Of a stretch of 11,522 nucleotides of DNA, positions 1-6,576 are shown piece by piece. The stretch covers positions 1 through 11,522 of the forward strand of contig CAYSLC010000180.1 of assembly GCA_964431545.1 (NCBI GenBank). Reading direction: 5' to 3'. The position numbers were made by a program, and so were the translations under genes. This DNA comes from CAYSLC01 sp964431545 (GTDB lineage Bacteria; Desulfobacterota; Desulfobacteria; Desulfobacterales; JAABSP01). Position 1 is the stretch's first letter. Each line of letters starts with the position of its first letter. Under the pieces are notes generated by a model. That model did not search any database. It had not been told where the DNA came from and saw only the letters and a program-made list of their open reading frames with translations.

Positions 1-2
1 CC

Positions 3-317
3 CAAAAACCGGATGTGGAAATCCACTTGCTTCCGGATGCCGATAAAGAAGCCGATCAATTCCTACGGAAAGATCCGAAAGCCACAGAGCGCCTTGAGCA
101 GGTGGCGGATCTTGTGGACGGGTTTGAGACGCCCTATGGAATGGAACTGCTGGCCTCGGTTCATTGGGCGGCTGTCCATGACGGCGATGTCTCCGATGCG
201 GAAAGCGCCGTCGCAGCCATGGCCCGTTGGAACGATCGCAAACGCCGCTTGTTCAAACCAGAGCACATCCGGCTGGCCTGGGAGAGACTCCAGTCCGAGG
301 GGTGGCTGATAGTTTGA
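3..317 (+). CDS. darG: DarG-like antitoxin (DNA ADP-ribosyl glycohydrolase), C-terminal domain, 5' end outside window
   Basis: The reading frame is open from the left edge, so only the last 104 residues are present and the true start lies upstream; the in-frame GTG at 15 is not a convincing start. The visible part carries the signature GFETPYGMELLASVHW, then a WNDRKRRLFKPEHIRLAW helix and a terminal EGWLIV. I recognise this pattern as the C-terminal domain following the macro domain in DarG-type proteins. In DarTG toxin-antitoxin systems DarT ADP-ribosylates thymidine in single-stranded DNA. DarG removes the modification with its macro domain and also binds DarT. The macro domain and any darT would be left of the window and are not seen. 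Only 22 bp separate it from the next gene, suggesting one operon. It could instead be a DarG-like macro-domain protein without a toxin partner. Family moderately sure, pairing unknown. Confidence 0.65.
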   Translation, partial: QKPDVEIHLLPDADKEADQFLRKDPKATERLEQVADLVDGFETPYGMELLASVHWAAVHDGDVSDAESAVAAMARWNDRKRRLFKPEHIRLAWERLQSEGWLIV

Positions 318-339
318 CGAGAAGCCCGGAGATAACACC

Positions 340-510
340 ATGAAGCTATCAGAAGACGACAAGCAATTGCTTGGCGAGCTGTGCAGCCAAAACAACGTCA
401 GCCAGGAAAAAGTCCTCAAGCTGCTCAGGACTGTTTATGATTATGAGTTTAAAAACCGACGAACCGGCGTCTACGACGCATTGAGAACTGTACTCAAAGA
501 ACACAAGTGA
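340..510 (+). CDS. Small protein (56 aa) of the kind associated with DNA-modification/defence systems
   Basis: A complete 56-residue ORF beginning MKLSEDDKQLLGEL and ending YDALRTVLKEHK. A GGAG ribosome-binding site lies 8 nt before the ATG. The protein is charged, predicted helical and has no membrane segment or signal peptide. The helix around VLKLLRTVYDYEFKNRRTG followed by VYDALRTVL resembles a small-protein family that NCBI-style annotation labels 'DNA modification system-associated small protein'. I recall that resemblance and could not test it. Its biochemical role is unknown to me. It sits directly behind the DarG-like gene, and its stop overlaps a possible ribosome-binding site (GAGG at 509-512) for the next start, so the three belong to one operon. 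Its base composition is clearly more AT-rich than the genes after position 680, consistent with transferred defence-island DNA. Confidence 0.6.
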   Translation: MKLSEDDKQLLGELCSQNNVSQEKVLKLLRTVYDYEFKNRRTGVYDALRTVLKEHK

Positions 511-523
511 GGCAAACAGAGTC

Positions 524-675
524 ATGGCCAAAAAGTACGCCCAATACATAAATGATCCAGCGAATATTAGATATACTTGACATCGCCATAAGAGATATAT
601 CAAAAAAATGCCAAAATGAGGCGACAGTCGATCAAACGCTGCAACTGAATGAAATATCAAAAGCAATCGACAGAA
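524..675 (+). pseudogene. 5' fragment of an unrecognised island gene, apparently frameshifted and cut
   Basis: A start codon 13 bp after the small-protein gene, with GAGG overlapping the previous stop, opens a frame reading MAKKYAQYINDPANIRYT that stops at 578-580. A second frame begins at ATG 552, immediately after an in-frame TAA and with no ribosome-binding site. It runs through ILDILDIAIRDISKKC and QTLQLNEISKAID. The two frames adjoin near 565: removing one A in 'attagat' would join them as PANI-DILDIAIRDI. I therefore read this as the first roughly 50 codons of one gene with a one-base frameshift, cut off near 670. The product is not recognised. The stretch is AT-rich, like the small-protein gene. 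Alternatively the 18-residue ORF is meaningless and only the 552 frame is used. Confidence 0.4.
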
Positions 676-1550
676 GCTCGAAACGGAAAATGCCGCCCGA
701 TGTCCTGGCCCGATTGTTCCAGCAGCGGAGCCAGGCCCGGTTGATCCGGTTCGACGAACAGCCGGCGCCGGAGACGGACCGTTCGGCCCTCGCCGAGTAT
801 CTCTGGCGGCGGTTCATTCCGGCGGAAGAGACGGATCCGACCCTGGCCTTGAAGAAAATGCGGCTGCTCACCGCCGACGACAGCGGCGCCGAGCGGGCCA
901 GCGTTGCCGGTGTTCTCATGTGCGGCGAGCACCCCGAGCGCGTCCTTCCCAACGCCTTCATCGAAGCCGTCCGGTACCGCGGCGACCAGCGGGACGCCGA
1001 CCATCAATCGGCCGCCGCCCGGATCACGGGCCCGCTGGACCGTCAGGTCATGCACGCCCTGTCGTTCGTGCGGGTGAACATGCGCGTCGCCGCCGTCAAG
1101 CGGCCCGGAAGGCTCGAATTCCCCCAGTTCAGCATACGGGCGGTGTTCGAAGCCCTGGTCAATGCCGTGGTCCATCGCGACTACGCCATCCACGGTTCAA
1201 AGATCCGGTTGTTCCTCTACGATGACCGCCTGGAGCTGTTCTCGCCGGGGCCGCCGCCCAATACCGTCACGCCGGAAAACCTCCACCTCCGGCAGGCCAC
1301 CCGCAACGAGCTGATCGCCAGTTTGTTCTCCCGCTGCCCAATGGACCTGTATGAGATCGATTTCGGGCGACAGTTTCCGATGGAAAAACGGGGAGAAGGC
1401 GTGCCGATCATCATGCGCGAAACAGAGCGGCTCTCCGGCAAGCCGGCGACCTATGCCCTGATCGACGACACCGAACTTCTTCTCACCCTTCCCTCCGGCC
1501 GATTGCCGCCGGAGGAGCCCCCGGATGCCGATGCTTTGTCCCGTTTCTAG
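552..1550 (+). pseudogene. AlbA_2/RecG-like HATPase regulator, 5'-truncated and fused to foreign N-terminus
   Basis: The open frame encodes 332 residues, but only residues from about 42 onward match the family. SSKRKMPPDVLARLFQQR is the tail of the AlbA_2 (Schlafen-type nucleic-acid-binding) domain; the core of that domain, normally about 100 residues before it, is missing. The remaining part is the HATPase_c_4 region: EALVNAVVHRDY (residues 200-211, N-box with N204 and H208), IRLFLYDDRLELFSPG (218-233), TRNELIASLF (250-259) and EKRGEG (278-283). Such proteins are annotated as putative transcriptional regulators or RecG-like ATP-binding proteins, often in accessory regions. The first 40 residues come from AT-rich DNA that looks unrelated. 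No ribosome-binding site precedes ATG 552. I judge it a chimeric remnant, although a shortened protein could be made. The 101 bp before the convergent gene end at 1652 contains only a 10-bp palindrome. Confidence 0.7.
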
Positions 1551-1570
1551 ACAAGCAACGCACCGGAATT

Positions 1571-1580
1571 CCGCCGGCGG
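1571..1580. repeat. GC palindrome in convergent intergenic gap
   Basis: CCGCCGGCGG is a perfect 10-bp palindrome lying between the ends of two convergent genes (1550 and 1652). The same ten bases recur after the catalase gene (8052-8061), and an expanded form occurs at 2812-2830. No T-run follows it here, so terminator function is only possible. In such GC-rich DNA, chance is a real alternative. Confidence 0.4.
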
Positions 1581-1651
1581 TCCGAGCCGAAGATGGAATC
1601 GTTCTCCTTCCGCCGTGACATGCCCGCCAAACGGCGCCGATCCGGCCCCGC

Positions 1652-2785
1652 TCAGGCCCCCTTTACGGCCCGCACGGCCCGGTCGAGCTGTTCGGGGCTG
1701 TTGAAGATATGAGGCGACAGGCGGACCCGGCCGAGCCGTTCGGCGGAGACGATCCCTTCCGCCTTTAGCGCCCGGATCACCGCCAGGGTCGGGGTTCCCG
1801 GCTTTTCGAAGGCGACGATCCCCGTGGGGTGGTCGGGGAACCGGTCGGAGACGACCCGGCACCCGATCCTCCGAAGTTCCCGGGTCAGATGGCCGGCCAG
1901 GTGGAAGATCCGGCCCCGGACCTCGGGAAAGCCGATCTCCTTTTGGAACCGGAGGGCGGCCAAAAAGTAGATCCAGTCGATGAAGTTGGGGGTGGAGATG
2001 GCGAACCGGTCCGCCGACGCCTTAAGTTCGGTCTTGTAGGGGAGATACGCCTCGTCGTCCACCACCGATCCGGTGCCGACAAAGGCGGGATGCAGGTGTT
2101 CCAGTCGGCTTTGCTCCACGAAAAGGACCCCCAGGCCCAAGGGGCCCATGAGCCACTTCCAGGCCGAGACGGTCATGAAATCGATTCCCATCTCCCGGAC
2201 ATCCACGGGCTGCATGCCGACGCCCTGGGCCCCGTCCACCACCAGCAGTATCCCCCGTTTCCGGCAGAGCGCCCCCACCGCCCGGATGGGCAGGGGCATG
2301 CCGGTGCACCAGTGGACGGCGGAGAGGGCCGCCAGCCGGGTCCGGTCCGTGATCCGGGCTTTCAGCTCCTCATAGAAGTCCGCCGGCGTCCCGGTCATGG
2401 GGGCCGTGCGGAAAACGACGCCTTTTTGCTCCAGGTGGCGCCACGGATAGACGTTGCTGGGGTATTCGTTCTCCAGGAGGATCACCTCGTCGCCGGGGGC
2501 GAGGTCGACCCCGTGGGAGATGATGTTCATCCCCTCGGACGTGTTGTGGATCAGGGCCAGTTCCTCCGGCCGGCAGTTGAGCAGTCCGGAGAGGATCTCC
2601 TTGATCTCCCGTTTGACCTTGGGGTAGGGGGCCTCCCGGTCGAGGACCCCCCGCCGGGCATACCCGTGGAGGAAGCGGGCGACCGCCTCCACCACATGGG
2701 TCCCCGCCGGCACCGTGCCGCAGTTGTTGAGCCAGATCATCTCCTCGTTCACCGGGTAGGCGTCGTACACCCTCTCCCAATCCAT
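1652..2785 (-). CDS. Class V PLP-dependent aminotransferase (cysteine desulfurase/epimerase-like)
   Basis: The protein has 377 residues. The start at 2785 is chosen because an AAGGAG box lies 8 nt upstream in the RNA and MDWERVYDAYP begins the normal fold; the frame stays open further upstream but only through the GC-rich spacer and kinase end. It has fold type I class V features: NTSEGMN (81-87, phosphate-binding region), SAVHW (155-159), the PLP-pyridine aspartate D184 in VVDGAQGVG, and the Schiff-base lysine K210 in TVSAWKWLMGP. The C-terminus RVRLSPHIFNSPEQLD matches class V aminotransferases. I see no mobile-loop cysteine of the SufS/IscS kind, so sulfur transfer is doubtful; aminotransferase, epimerase or lyase activity is likelier. 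Substrate unknown. It is cytoplasmic, with no signal peptide. It follows the sensor kinase gene by 107 bp on the same strand and may be co-transcribed. Confidence 0.85.
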   Translation of the reverse strand: MDWERVYDAYPVNEEMIWLNNCGTVPAGTHVVEAVARFLHGYARRGVLDREAPYPKVKREIKEILSGLLNCRPEELALIHNTSEGMNIISHGVDLAPGDEVILLENEYPSNVYPWRHLEQKGVVFRTAPMTGTPADFYEELKARITDRTRLAALSAVHWCTGMPLPIRAVGALCRKRGILLVVDGAQGVGMQPVDVREMGIDFMTVSAWKWLMGPLGLGVLFVEQSRLEHLHPAFVGTGSVVDDEAYLPYKTELKASADRFAISTPNFIDWIYFLAALRFQKEIGFPEVRGRIFHLAGHLTRELRRIGCRVVSDRFPDHPTGIVAFEKPGTPTLAVIRALKAEGIVSAERLGRVRLSPHIFNSPEQLDRAVRAVKGA

Positions 2786-2892
2786 GGTTCGGTCTCCTTG
2801 TTCTGGTGGTGCCGCCGGCCCGGCCGGCGGACGTGCCGCCTTCGACGGCGGGCCTCCGGGGCCCGGCCCGGTCCCCCGCGGGGGGCGATGGG
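2786..2892 (-). repeat. Intergenic spacer with stacked GC-rich inverted repeats
   Basis: The 107-bp gap between kinase stop and aminotransferase start holds three inverted repeats. CCGCCGGCC-c-GGCCGGCGG lies at 2812-2830. CCGCC-ttcgac-GGCGG follows near 2837-2852. The palindrome CCCCCGCGGGGG is at 2873-2884, just behind the kinase stop. None is followed by a U-run on the minus-strand RNA, so these are not ordinary intrinsic terminators. They may form stable mRNA structures between the two cistrons, or reflect base composition. Confidence 0.45.
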
Positions 2893-5703
2893 TCACGGGG
2901 TCTTTCGTCCGTCGGCCGGCAGGGTGAAATGGAAGGTCGATCCCCGGCCCGGCGCCGATTCGACCCAGATGGTTCCGCCGTGGCGTTCCACGATCTTCCG
3001 GCACAACGCCAGCCCCAGTCCGGTTCCCGGAATCTCCCGTTCCGTGTGCAGCCGCTGGAAGACCATGAAGATCTTGTCATGGAATTTCGGGTCGATTCCG
3101 ATGCCGTTGTCGGTCACGGAAAACCGGAAGACGTCGCCCTGGTCCCGGCAGTCGATGGCGACAGTCGGTTTCGGGCTTCGATTATACTTCAGGGCGTTCA
3201 AGATGAGGTTCTGGAAAAGGCTTTGGATCTGCTGTCCATCCACGGCCGGCGCCGGGAGGTCCCCCCAGGTGATCTCCGCCGCTTTCTCCTGAACGGCCGG
3301 CCGGAGATTCTCCACCGTCTCCCTGACGACGAGGTTGAGATCCGTGGGGGTGAACGACGCGCCACGGGTGCTCACCCTGGACAAGGTCAGCAGATCGAGA
3401 ATGAGATTCTGCATTCGGTGGGCGGCCTTCACCGACCGATCGATGTAGTGCAGGCCTTTTTCATCGAGCCGGTCCGCGTAGCGCGCCTGAAGCAGTTGAA
3501 GGAACCCGGCGACCGCGCGAAGGGGCTCCTGGAGGTCGTGGGACGCCACATAGGCGAACTGTTCCAGCTCGGTATTGGACCGTTTCAGTTCCCCCACTGT
3601 CTCCCGTAGGGCCTTTTCCGCTCTCTTCCGCTCCGTGATATCCCGGACGACGCTGACCATGCCGATGGGGGTGCCTTCGTCATCCTTCAGCAGCGATACC
3701 GTATGTTCGGTGGGAAATACCTCGCCGTTTTTCCGTCTGGCCTGGAATTCGAACTCCGCCGCGACCCCTCGACCGAACGCCTCCTCGATCTTTTTCCCGA
3801 ATGCGGCGAAATGGTCCCGGTCCACGTGCAGGCGCTCCATGGGGATGTCGGCCAGCTCATCCCGGGCGTATCCGAAGATCTCCTCGGCCGCGCCGTTTGC
3901 GTTGATGAGCCTCCCCTCCGGGGAGAGCACCAGGACCCCCTCTTCCAGGCTGTTGAAGATGCTCCGCATCCACAGCTCCGATTCCCTGATGGTCGCCTCC
4001 AGTTTCAGGCGATCCGTGCAGTCCCGGGCCACGGCGAAGGTGATCCCCTGGTCGACCATGGGATGGGAGGTCCACTCCAGCCACTTGAAGGAGCCGTCCT
4101 TACAGAGGTAGCGATTCTGAAAGTGCAAGACGGTGGCCCCTTTTTCCAGCTTCTCCTCGATCACCCGTTTGGTGCTCTCCCGGTCCTCCGGATGCACGAA
4201 TTCCAGAAACGGTTTTTGGAGGAGTTCCTCCTCGCCGTAGCCGAGAATGTCCCGGGCCGCCGGGTTGATCAAGCGGAAATAGCCGTCGATGTCGGCGATG
4301 CAGAAGATGTCCGAGATGAGGGAGAAGATTTTCTGAAACCGCTCCTCGACCAGCTTCTGATCCGTAATGTCGACGAAGGTGGCGAGCAGATGATCCTGGA
4401 AGGTGCTGCCGGAGATGATCACGTTTCTGACCTCCCCGTTTTTGCACCTTACGGTGTATTCGACCGGCTCGATATCGATCCGCTCCTTCTTCGACCGCCC
4501 CACCGAGGCGCTCCATGTATCGATCACCCACCGGCGGTATTCCGGATCCGGATAGGCCGACCGCCACCAGTGGTCGATGGTGGGGATGTCGGCCCTGGTG
4601 TAGCCGAATCGTTTCTCGAAACGGTCATTGATGTCGAGGACGGCGCCCTCGTCGCTGACGAAACACATGGGGATCGCCGCCGCGTTGAAGAGGGTCCGGA
4701 ATTTCGTTTCGCTCCTCTGGATCTTCTCCTCGGCCCGTTTCCGTTCCTCGATCTCTTCCCGCAAGTATTCGGTTTTCCGGGAAACCTCCTTTTTGAGATA
4801 CCAGACCCCGGCGACGGACATCAAAAACAGAATGGGAAAGAGGGCATACAGCACATGCTTCACAATCGTCGTCCGGCTGACGGTGGGTTGGGGCAGGATC
4901 GGACCGAACCATTTCCGGTAAAGGTCGTTGTAGGTGTCGTTGGCGATGACGATGGCAAGCCCCTCGTTCAGCCGCGCCAGGAGTTCCTTGTCCCCCTCCG
5001 GGACGGCGAAGCAGAACTTCTGTTCGAACCCGGCCAGGGGGGCGGCCGAGGGTTTGAGGCTGGTCTCCCGGAAGGCGTCGACGCTGACCACGTTGGTGAT
5101 ACCGAGTTTTTTGATGAGCTGGTAGCCGACGAGCTGAAGCATGATCACCGCGTCATGTTTTCCCGATGACAGGAGCGCCATCGCATCCTTGTAGGTATCG
5201 GTCAGGATCAGCTTGTCGGTCAGGTGATGTTTGACGGCGTATTCATGGGCGTTGTCCCCCCGCATGGTGAGGACCTCTTTGTCCTTGAGATCGGCTTGGC
5301 TCCGGATCGACCTCTCCCCTTTCCGGACGAATACGGCGCCTTGCAGTCTCATGTACGGCGCCGTAAAATCGAGCACCCGGTCTCGTTCCCTGGAGTAGGA
5401 GACCAGGGGGAGCGCGTCGAGGCGTCCCTCGATCAATGCTTGTTTGATCTCGTGCCAGGGGCCGACGCGGAAGGTGGTATCGAGTCCGACGGCATCGGCC
5501 GCCGCTCTGAGCAGGTCGACGGAAAACCCATCCGCGCCCCCGTCCCCGCGGACCAGCGCAAAGGGGGGATAATCGAGTTCGCTGGCCGATCTGAGGACCC
5601 CGGGGCGGCCGCCGGAGGGGTCGGCGTCGGCCGGCGTGGCTCGGATCAGCGGCAGGAGGACGGTCAGGAGGAGACAGAAGAAGAAAAGCGTTCGATCCCG
5701 CAT
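2893..5703 (-). CDS. Membrane sensor histidine kinase with SBP_bac_3 input domain and three PAS domains
   Basis: A 936-residue protein. Order: signal peptide (about 1-27, hydrophobic FFFCLLLTVLLPLI); periplasmic SBP_bac_3 domain (about 35-270, amino-acid-binding fold with LDYPPFAL near the start and YRKWFG at its end); one TM helix (about 284-302); a charged coiled linker (305-330); PAS1 (333-447), PAS2 (452-565) and PAS3 (578-692); HisKA with the phospho-acceptor H722 in YVASHDLQEPLRA; HATPase with N-box QNLILNALKY (831-840), G1 DNGIGI (865-870) and G2 GTGLGL (893-898). All catalytic boxes look intact. The layout predicts sensing of a small solute through the venus-flytrap domain, plus cytoplasmic PAS signals, leading to autophosphorylation. 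No receiver domain and no response regulator gene are visible, so its partner is elsewhere. The start has AAAGGA about 6 nt upstream. A class V aminotransferase follows on the same strand. Confidence 0.93.
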   Translation of the reverse strand: MRDRTLFFFCLLLTVLLPLIRATPADADPSGGRPGVLRSASELDYPPFALVRGDGGADGFSVDLLRAAADAVGLDTTFRVGPWHEIKQALIEGRLDALPLVSYSRERDRVLDFTAPYMRLQGAVFVRKGERSIRSQADLKDKEVLTMRGDNAHEYAVKHHLTDKLILTDTYKDAMALLSSGKHDAVIMLQLVGYQLIKKLGITNVVSVDAFRETSLKPSAAPLAGFEQKFCFAVPEGDKELLARLNEGLAIVIANDTYNDLYRKWFGPILPQPTVSRTTIVKHVLYALFPILFLMSVAGVWYLKKEVSRKTEYLREEIEERKRAEEKIQRSETKFRTLFNAAAIPMCFVSDEGAVLDINDRFEKRFGYTRADIPTIDHWWRSAYPDPEYRRWVIDTWSASVGRSKKERIDIEPVEYTVRCKNGEVRNVIISGSTFQDHLLATFVDITDQKLVEERFQKIFSLISDIFCIADIDGYFRLINPAARDILGYGEEELLQKPFLEFVHPEDRESTKRVIEEKLEKGATVLHFQNRYLCKDGSFKWLEWTSHPMVDQGITFAVARDCTDRLKLEATIRESELWMRSIFNSLEEGVLVLSPEGRLINANGAAEEIFGYARDELADIPMERLHVDRDHFAAFGKKIEEAFGRGVAAEFEFQARRKNGEVFPTEHTVSLLKDDEGTPIGMVSVVRDITERKRAEKALRETVGELKRSNTELEQFAYVASHDLQEPLRAVAGFLQLLQARYADRLDEKGLHYIDRSVKAAHRMQNLILDLLTLSRVSTRGASFTPTDLNLVVRETVENLRPAVQEKAAEITWGDLPAPAVDGQQIQSLFQNLILNALKYNRSPKPTVAIDCRDQGDVFRFSVTDNGIGIDPKFHDKIFMVFQRLHTEREIPGTGLGLALCRKIVERHGGTIWVESAPGRGSTFHFTLPADGRKTP

Positions 5704-5791
5704 CGGATTCCTTTCATGGCTTGCGGACAGAGTGGGGAACGGTTTCGGCCGCTCGAACCCCCGGGCCCGGAGCGGATCGATCCCCGTTTGC

Positions 5792-5821
5792 TACCTACTT
5801 TTTCCGGAACCCAAAAGTCAA
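5792..5821 (-). promoter_or_regulatory. Possible promoter for the SBP_bac_3 kinase
   Basis: On the minus strand TTGACT (5821-5816) is followed after 18 bp by TAGGTA (5797-5792), about 90 bp before the kinase start. The -35 is good and the -10 weak. It would be divergent from the perR promoter. Motif match only. Confidence 0.3.
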
Positions 5822-5846
5822 CCCCCAGGTTCTCATCCGGAAGGGC

Positions 5847-5866
5847 GGATCCCGATCGGGGGATCC
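5847..5866. repeat. 7-bp inverted repeat upstream of the perR promoter
   Basis: GGATCCC and GGGATCC flank a 6-bp centre, ending 10 bp before the -35 hexamer of the perR promoter and inside the divergent control region. It could bind a regulator or form a hairpin. No known operator matches it, and its meaning is uncertain. Confidence 0.35.
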
Positions 5867-5876
5867 AAATCGAGGG

Positions 5877-5906
5877 TTGACAATATAGGATCAGTTCCTA
5901 TATAGT
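5877..5906 (+). promoter_or_regulatory. Sigma70-type promoter of perR-catalase
   Basis: A perfect TTGACA -35 (5877-5882) is followed by TATATA after 16 bp (5899-5904) or TATAGT after 18 bp (5901-5906). It sits in a conspicuously AT-rich island within GC-rich DNA, about 120 bp before the regulator start. The inverted repeat described separately fills the spacer and overlaps the -10, so bound repressor would block RNA polymerase. Confidence 0.7.
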
Positions 5907-5925
5907 TTCATTTATTAAATAGGAA
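5883..5925. promoter_or_regulatory. Candidate PerR operator: inverted repeat plus a third half-site
   Basis: ATATAGGA (5883-5890), a 5-bp centre and TCCTATAT (5896-5903) form a perfect inverted repeat exactly between -35 and -10. A third half-site, ATAGGAA (5919-5925), repeats the complement of TTCCTAT (5895-5901) just downstream of the expected start of transcription. The palindrome ATTTA-T-TAAAT lies between them. The repeats differ from the Bacillus PerR box (TTATAAT-n-ATTATAA), but length, AT-richness and position fit a Fur-family operator. Assignment to the adjacent regulator is by context. Confidence 0.6.
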
Positions 5926-6023
5926 CCCCGATATCTTTCAATGCCCGGGGGTGGAGATCAGCGGACATAGAGGCGGCGGGGCGCCGATTCCCGCTCTCCC
6001 GGGTCGAACGGGTCACGGTCCCC

Positions 6024-6476
6024 ATGGATTCAGGAAACAGGGCGAACAAAGAAGCCTTGCGCGGCTTCGAAGAGACGTGCCGGGAGCACGGCCTGAGCCT
6101 CACCCCCCAGCGGATTGCCATCTATCGGGAGTTGATCTCCTCGTCGGAGCACCCATCCGCCGTGGCGATCTTCAAGAAGGTGCGGGAATACTACGGCAAC
6201 ATCTCCCTCGATACGGTCAACCGCACCCTGTCGACGTTCCATGAGATCGGTCTGGCGAAGATCGTGGAAAGCTCCGGGGACCCGAGACGCTTCGATCCCA
6301 ATCTCGTCCCCCACCACCATTTCAGGTGCGTGGCGTGCGGGAAGATCGTCGATTTTGAAAACGCCGGATATGATGCGCTGGAGATCCCGCCGGAGATCGG
6401 GGACAGATATATGGTGACGGACAAACGGGTCCATCTCGACGGGTTCTGCGATTCATGCCGGAGCCCCCGGGGATAG
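6024..6476 (+). CDS. perR: Fur-family peroxide-responsive regulator, PerR-like
   Basis: A 150-residue DNA-binding repressor. The N-terminal winged helix includes LTPQRIAIYREL (26-37) and the recognition helix SLDTVNRTLSTFHEIG (61-76). The regulatory metal ligands known from Bacillus PerR (H37, D85, H91, H93, D104) correspond to H43, D91, H97, H99 and D110 here, and the 6-, 2- and 11-residue spacings of the last four are identical. The aspartate in RRFD distinguishes PerR from most Fur proteins. Structural zinc cysteines are C102/C105 and C142/C145. In this family Fe(II)-catalysed oxidation of the histidines by peroxide releases DNA. It lies 100 bp before a catalase gene and behind an operator-like repeat, so autorepression with catalase control is the natural reading. 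No clear Shine-Dalgarno precedes ATG 6024, but stops upstream in frame (TAG 5967) leave no better ATG. Confidence 0.9.
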   Translation: MDSGNRANKEALRGFEETCREHGLSLTPQRIAIYRELISSSEHPSAVAIFKKVREYYGNISLDTVNRTLSTFHEIGLAKIVESSGDPRRFDPNLVPHHHFRCVACGKIVDFENAGYDALEIPPEIGDRYMVTDKRVHLDGFCDSCRSPRG

Positions 6477-6535
6477 CGCCGGTCCGCCCCGGGCCTCGGG
6501 CTTCGGATCGGCGGTGGTTTCAGTGAACCGCAACC

Positions 6536-6552
6536 GGGGCGGTCATCGCCCC
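6536..6552 (+). other. Small GC hairpin before the catalase ribosome-binding site
   Basis: GGGGCG-gtcat-CGCCCC can fold into a 6-bp hairpin ending 10 nt before the AAGGAGG box of the catalase gene. No T-run follows, so it is not a typical terminator. It may stabilise the 5' end of a processed mRNA or be incidental. The rest of the 100-bp gap shows no promoter-like AT-rich sequence. Confidence 0.35.
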
Positions 6553-6576
6553 AACACACAAAAAGGAGGAAACACC

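Noticed and set aside
13..309. A plus-strand frame starting MWKSTCF
   Set aside because: Out-of-frame shadow of the DarG-like tail, which has the recognisable motif and continues from the left edge.
2786..3004. N-terminal extension of the aminotransferase by 73 residues
   Set aside because: It would run through the GC-rich spacer and the kinase end, while a proper AAGGAG site and the conserved fold begin at 2785.
1829..5169. Long plus-strand frames at 1829-3292, 2806-3609 and 3703-5169
   Set aside because: They are antisense to the aminotransferase and kinase, have proline/glycine/arginine-rich shadow composition and no recognisable domains. GC-rich DNA commonly leaves the opposite strand open.
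6514..6576. GTG start for a longer catalase
   Set aside because: The extra residues have no family resemblance, and AAGGAGG stands just before ATG 6577.
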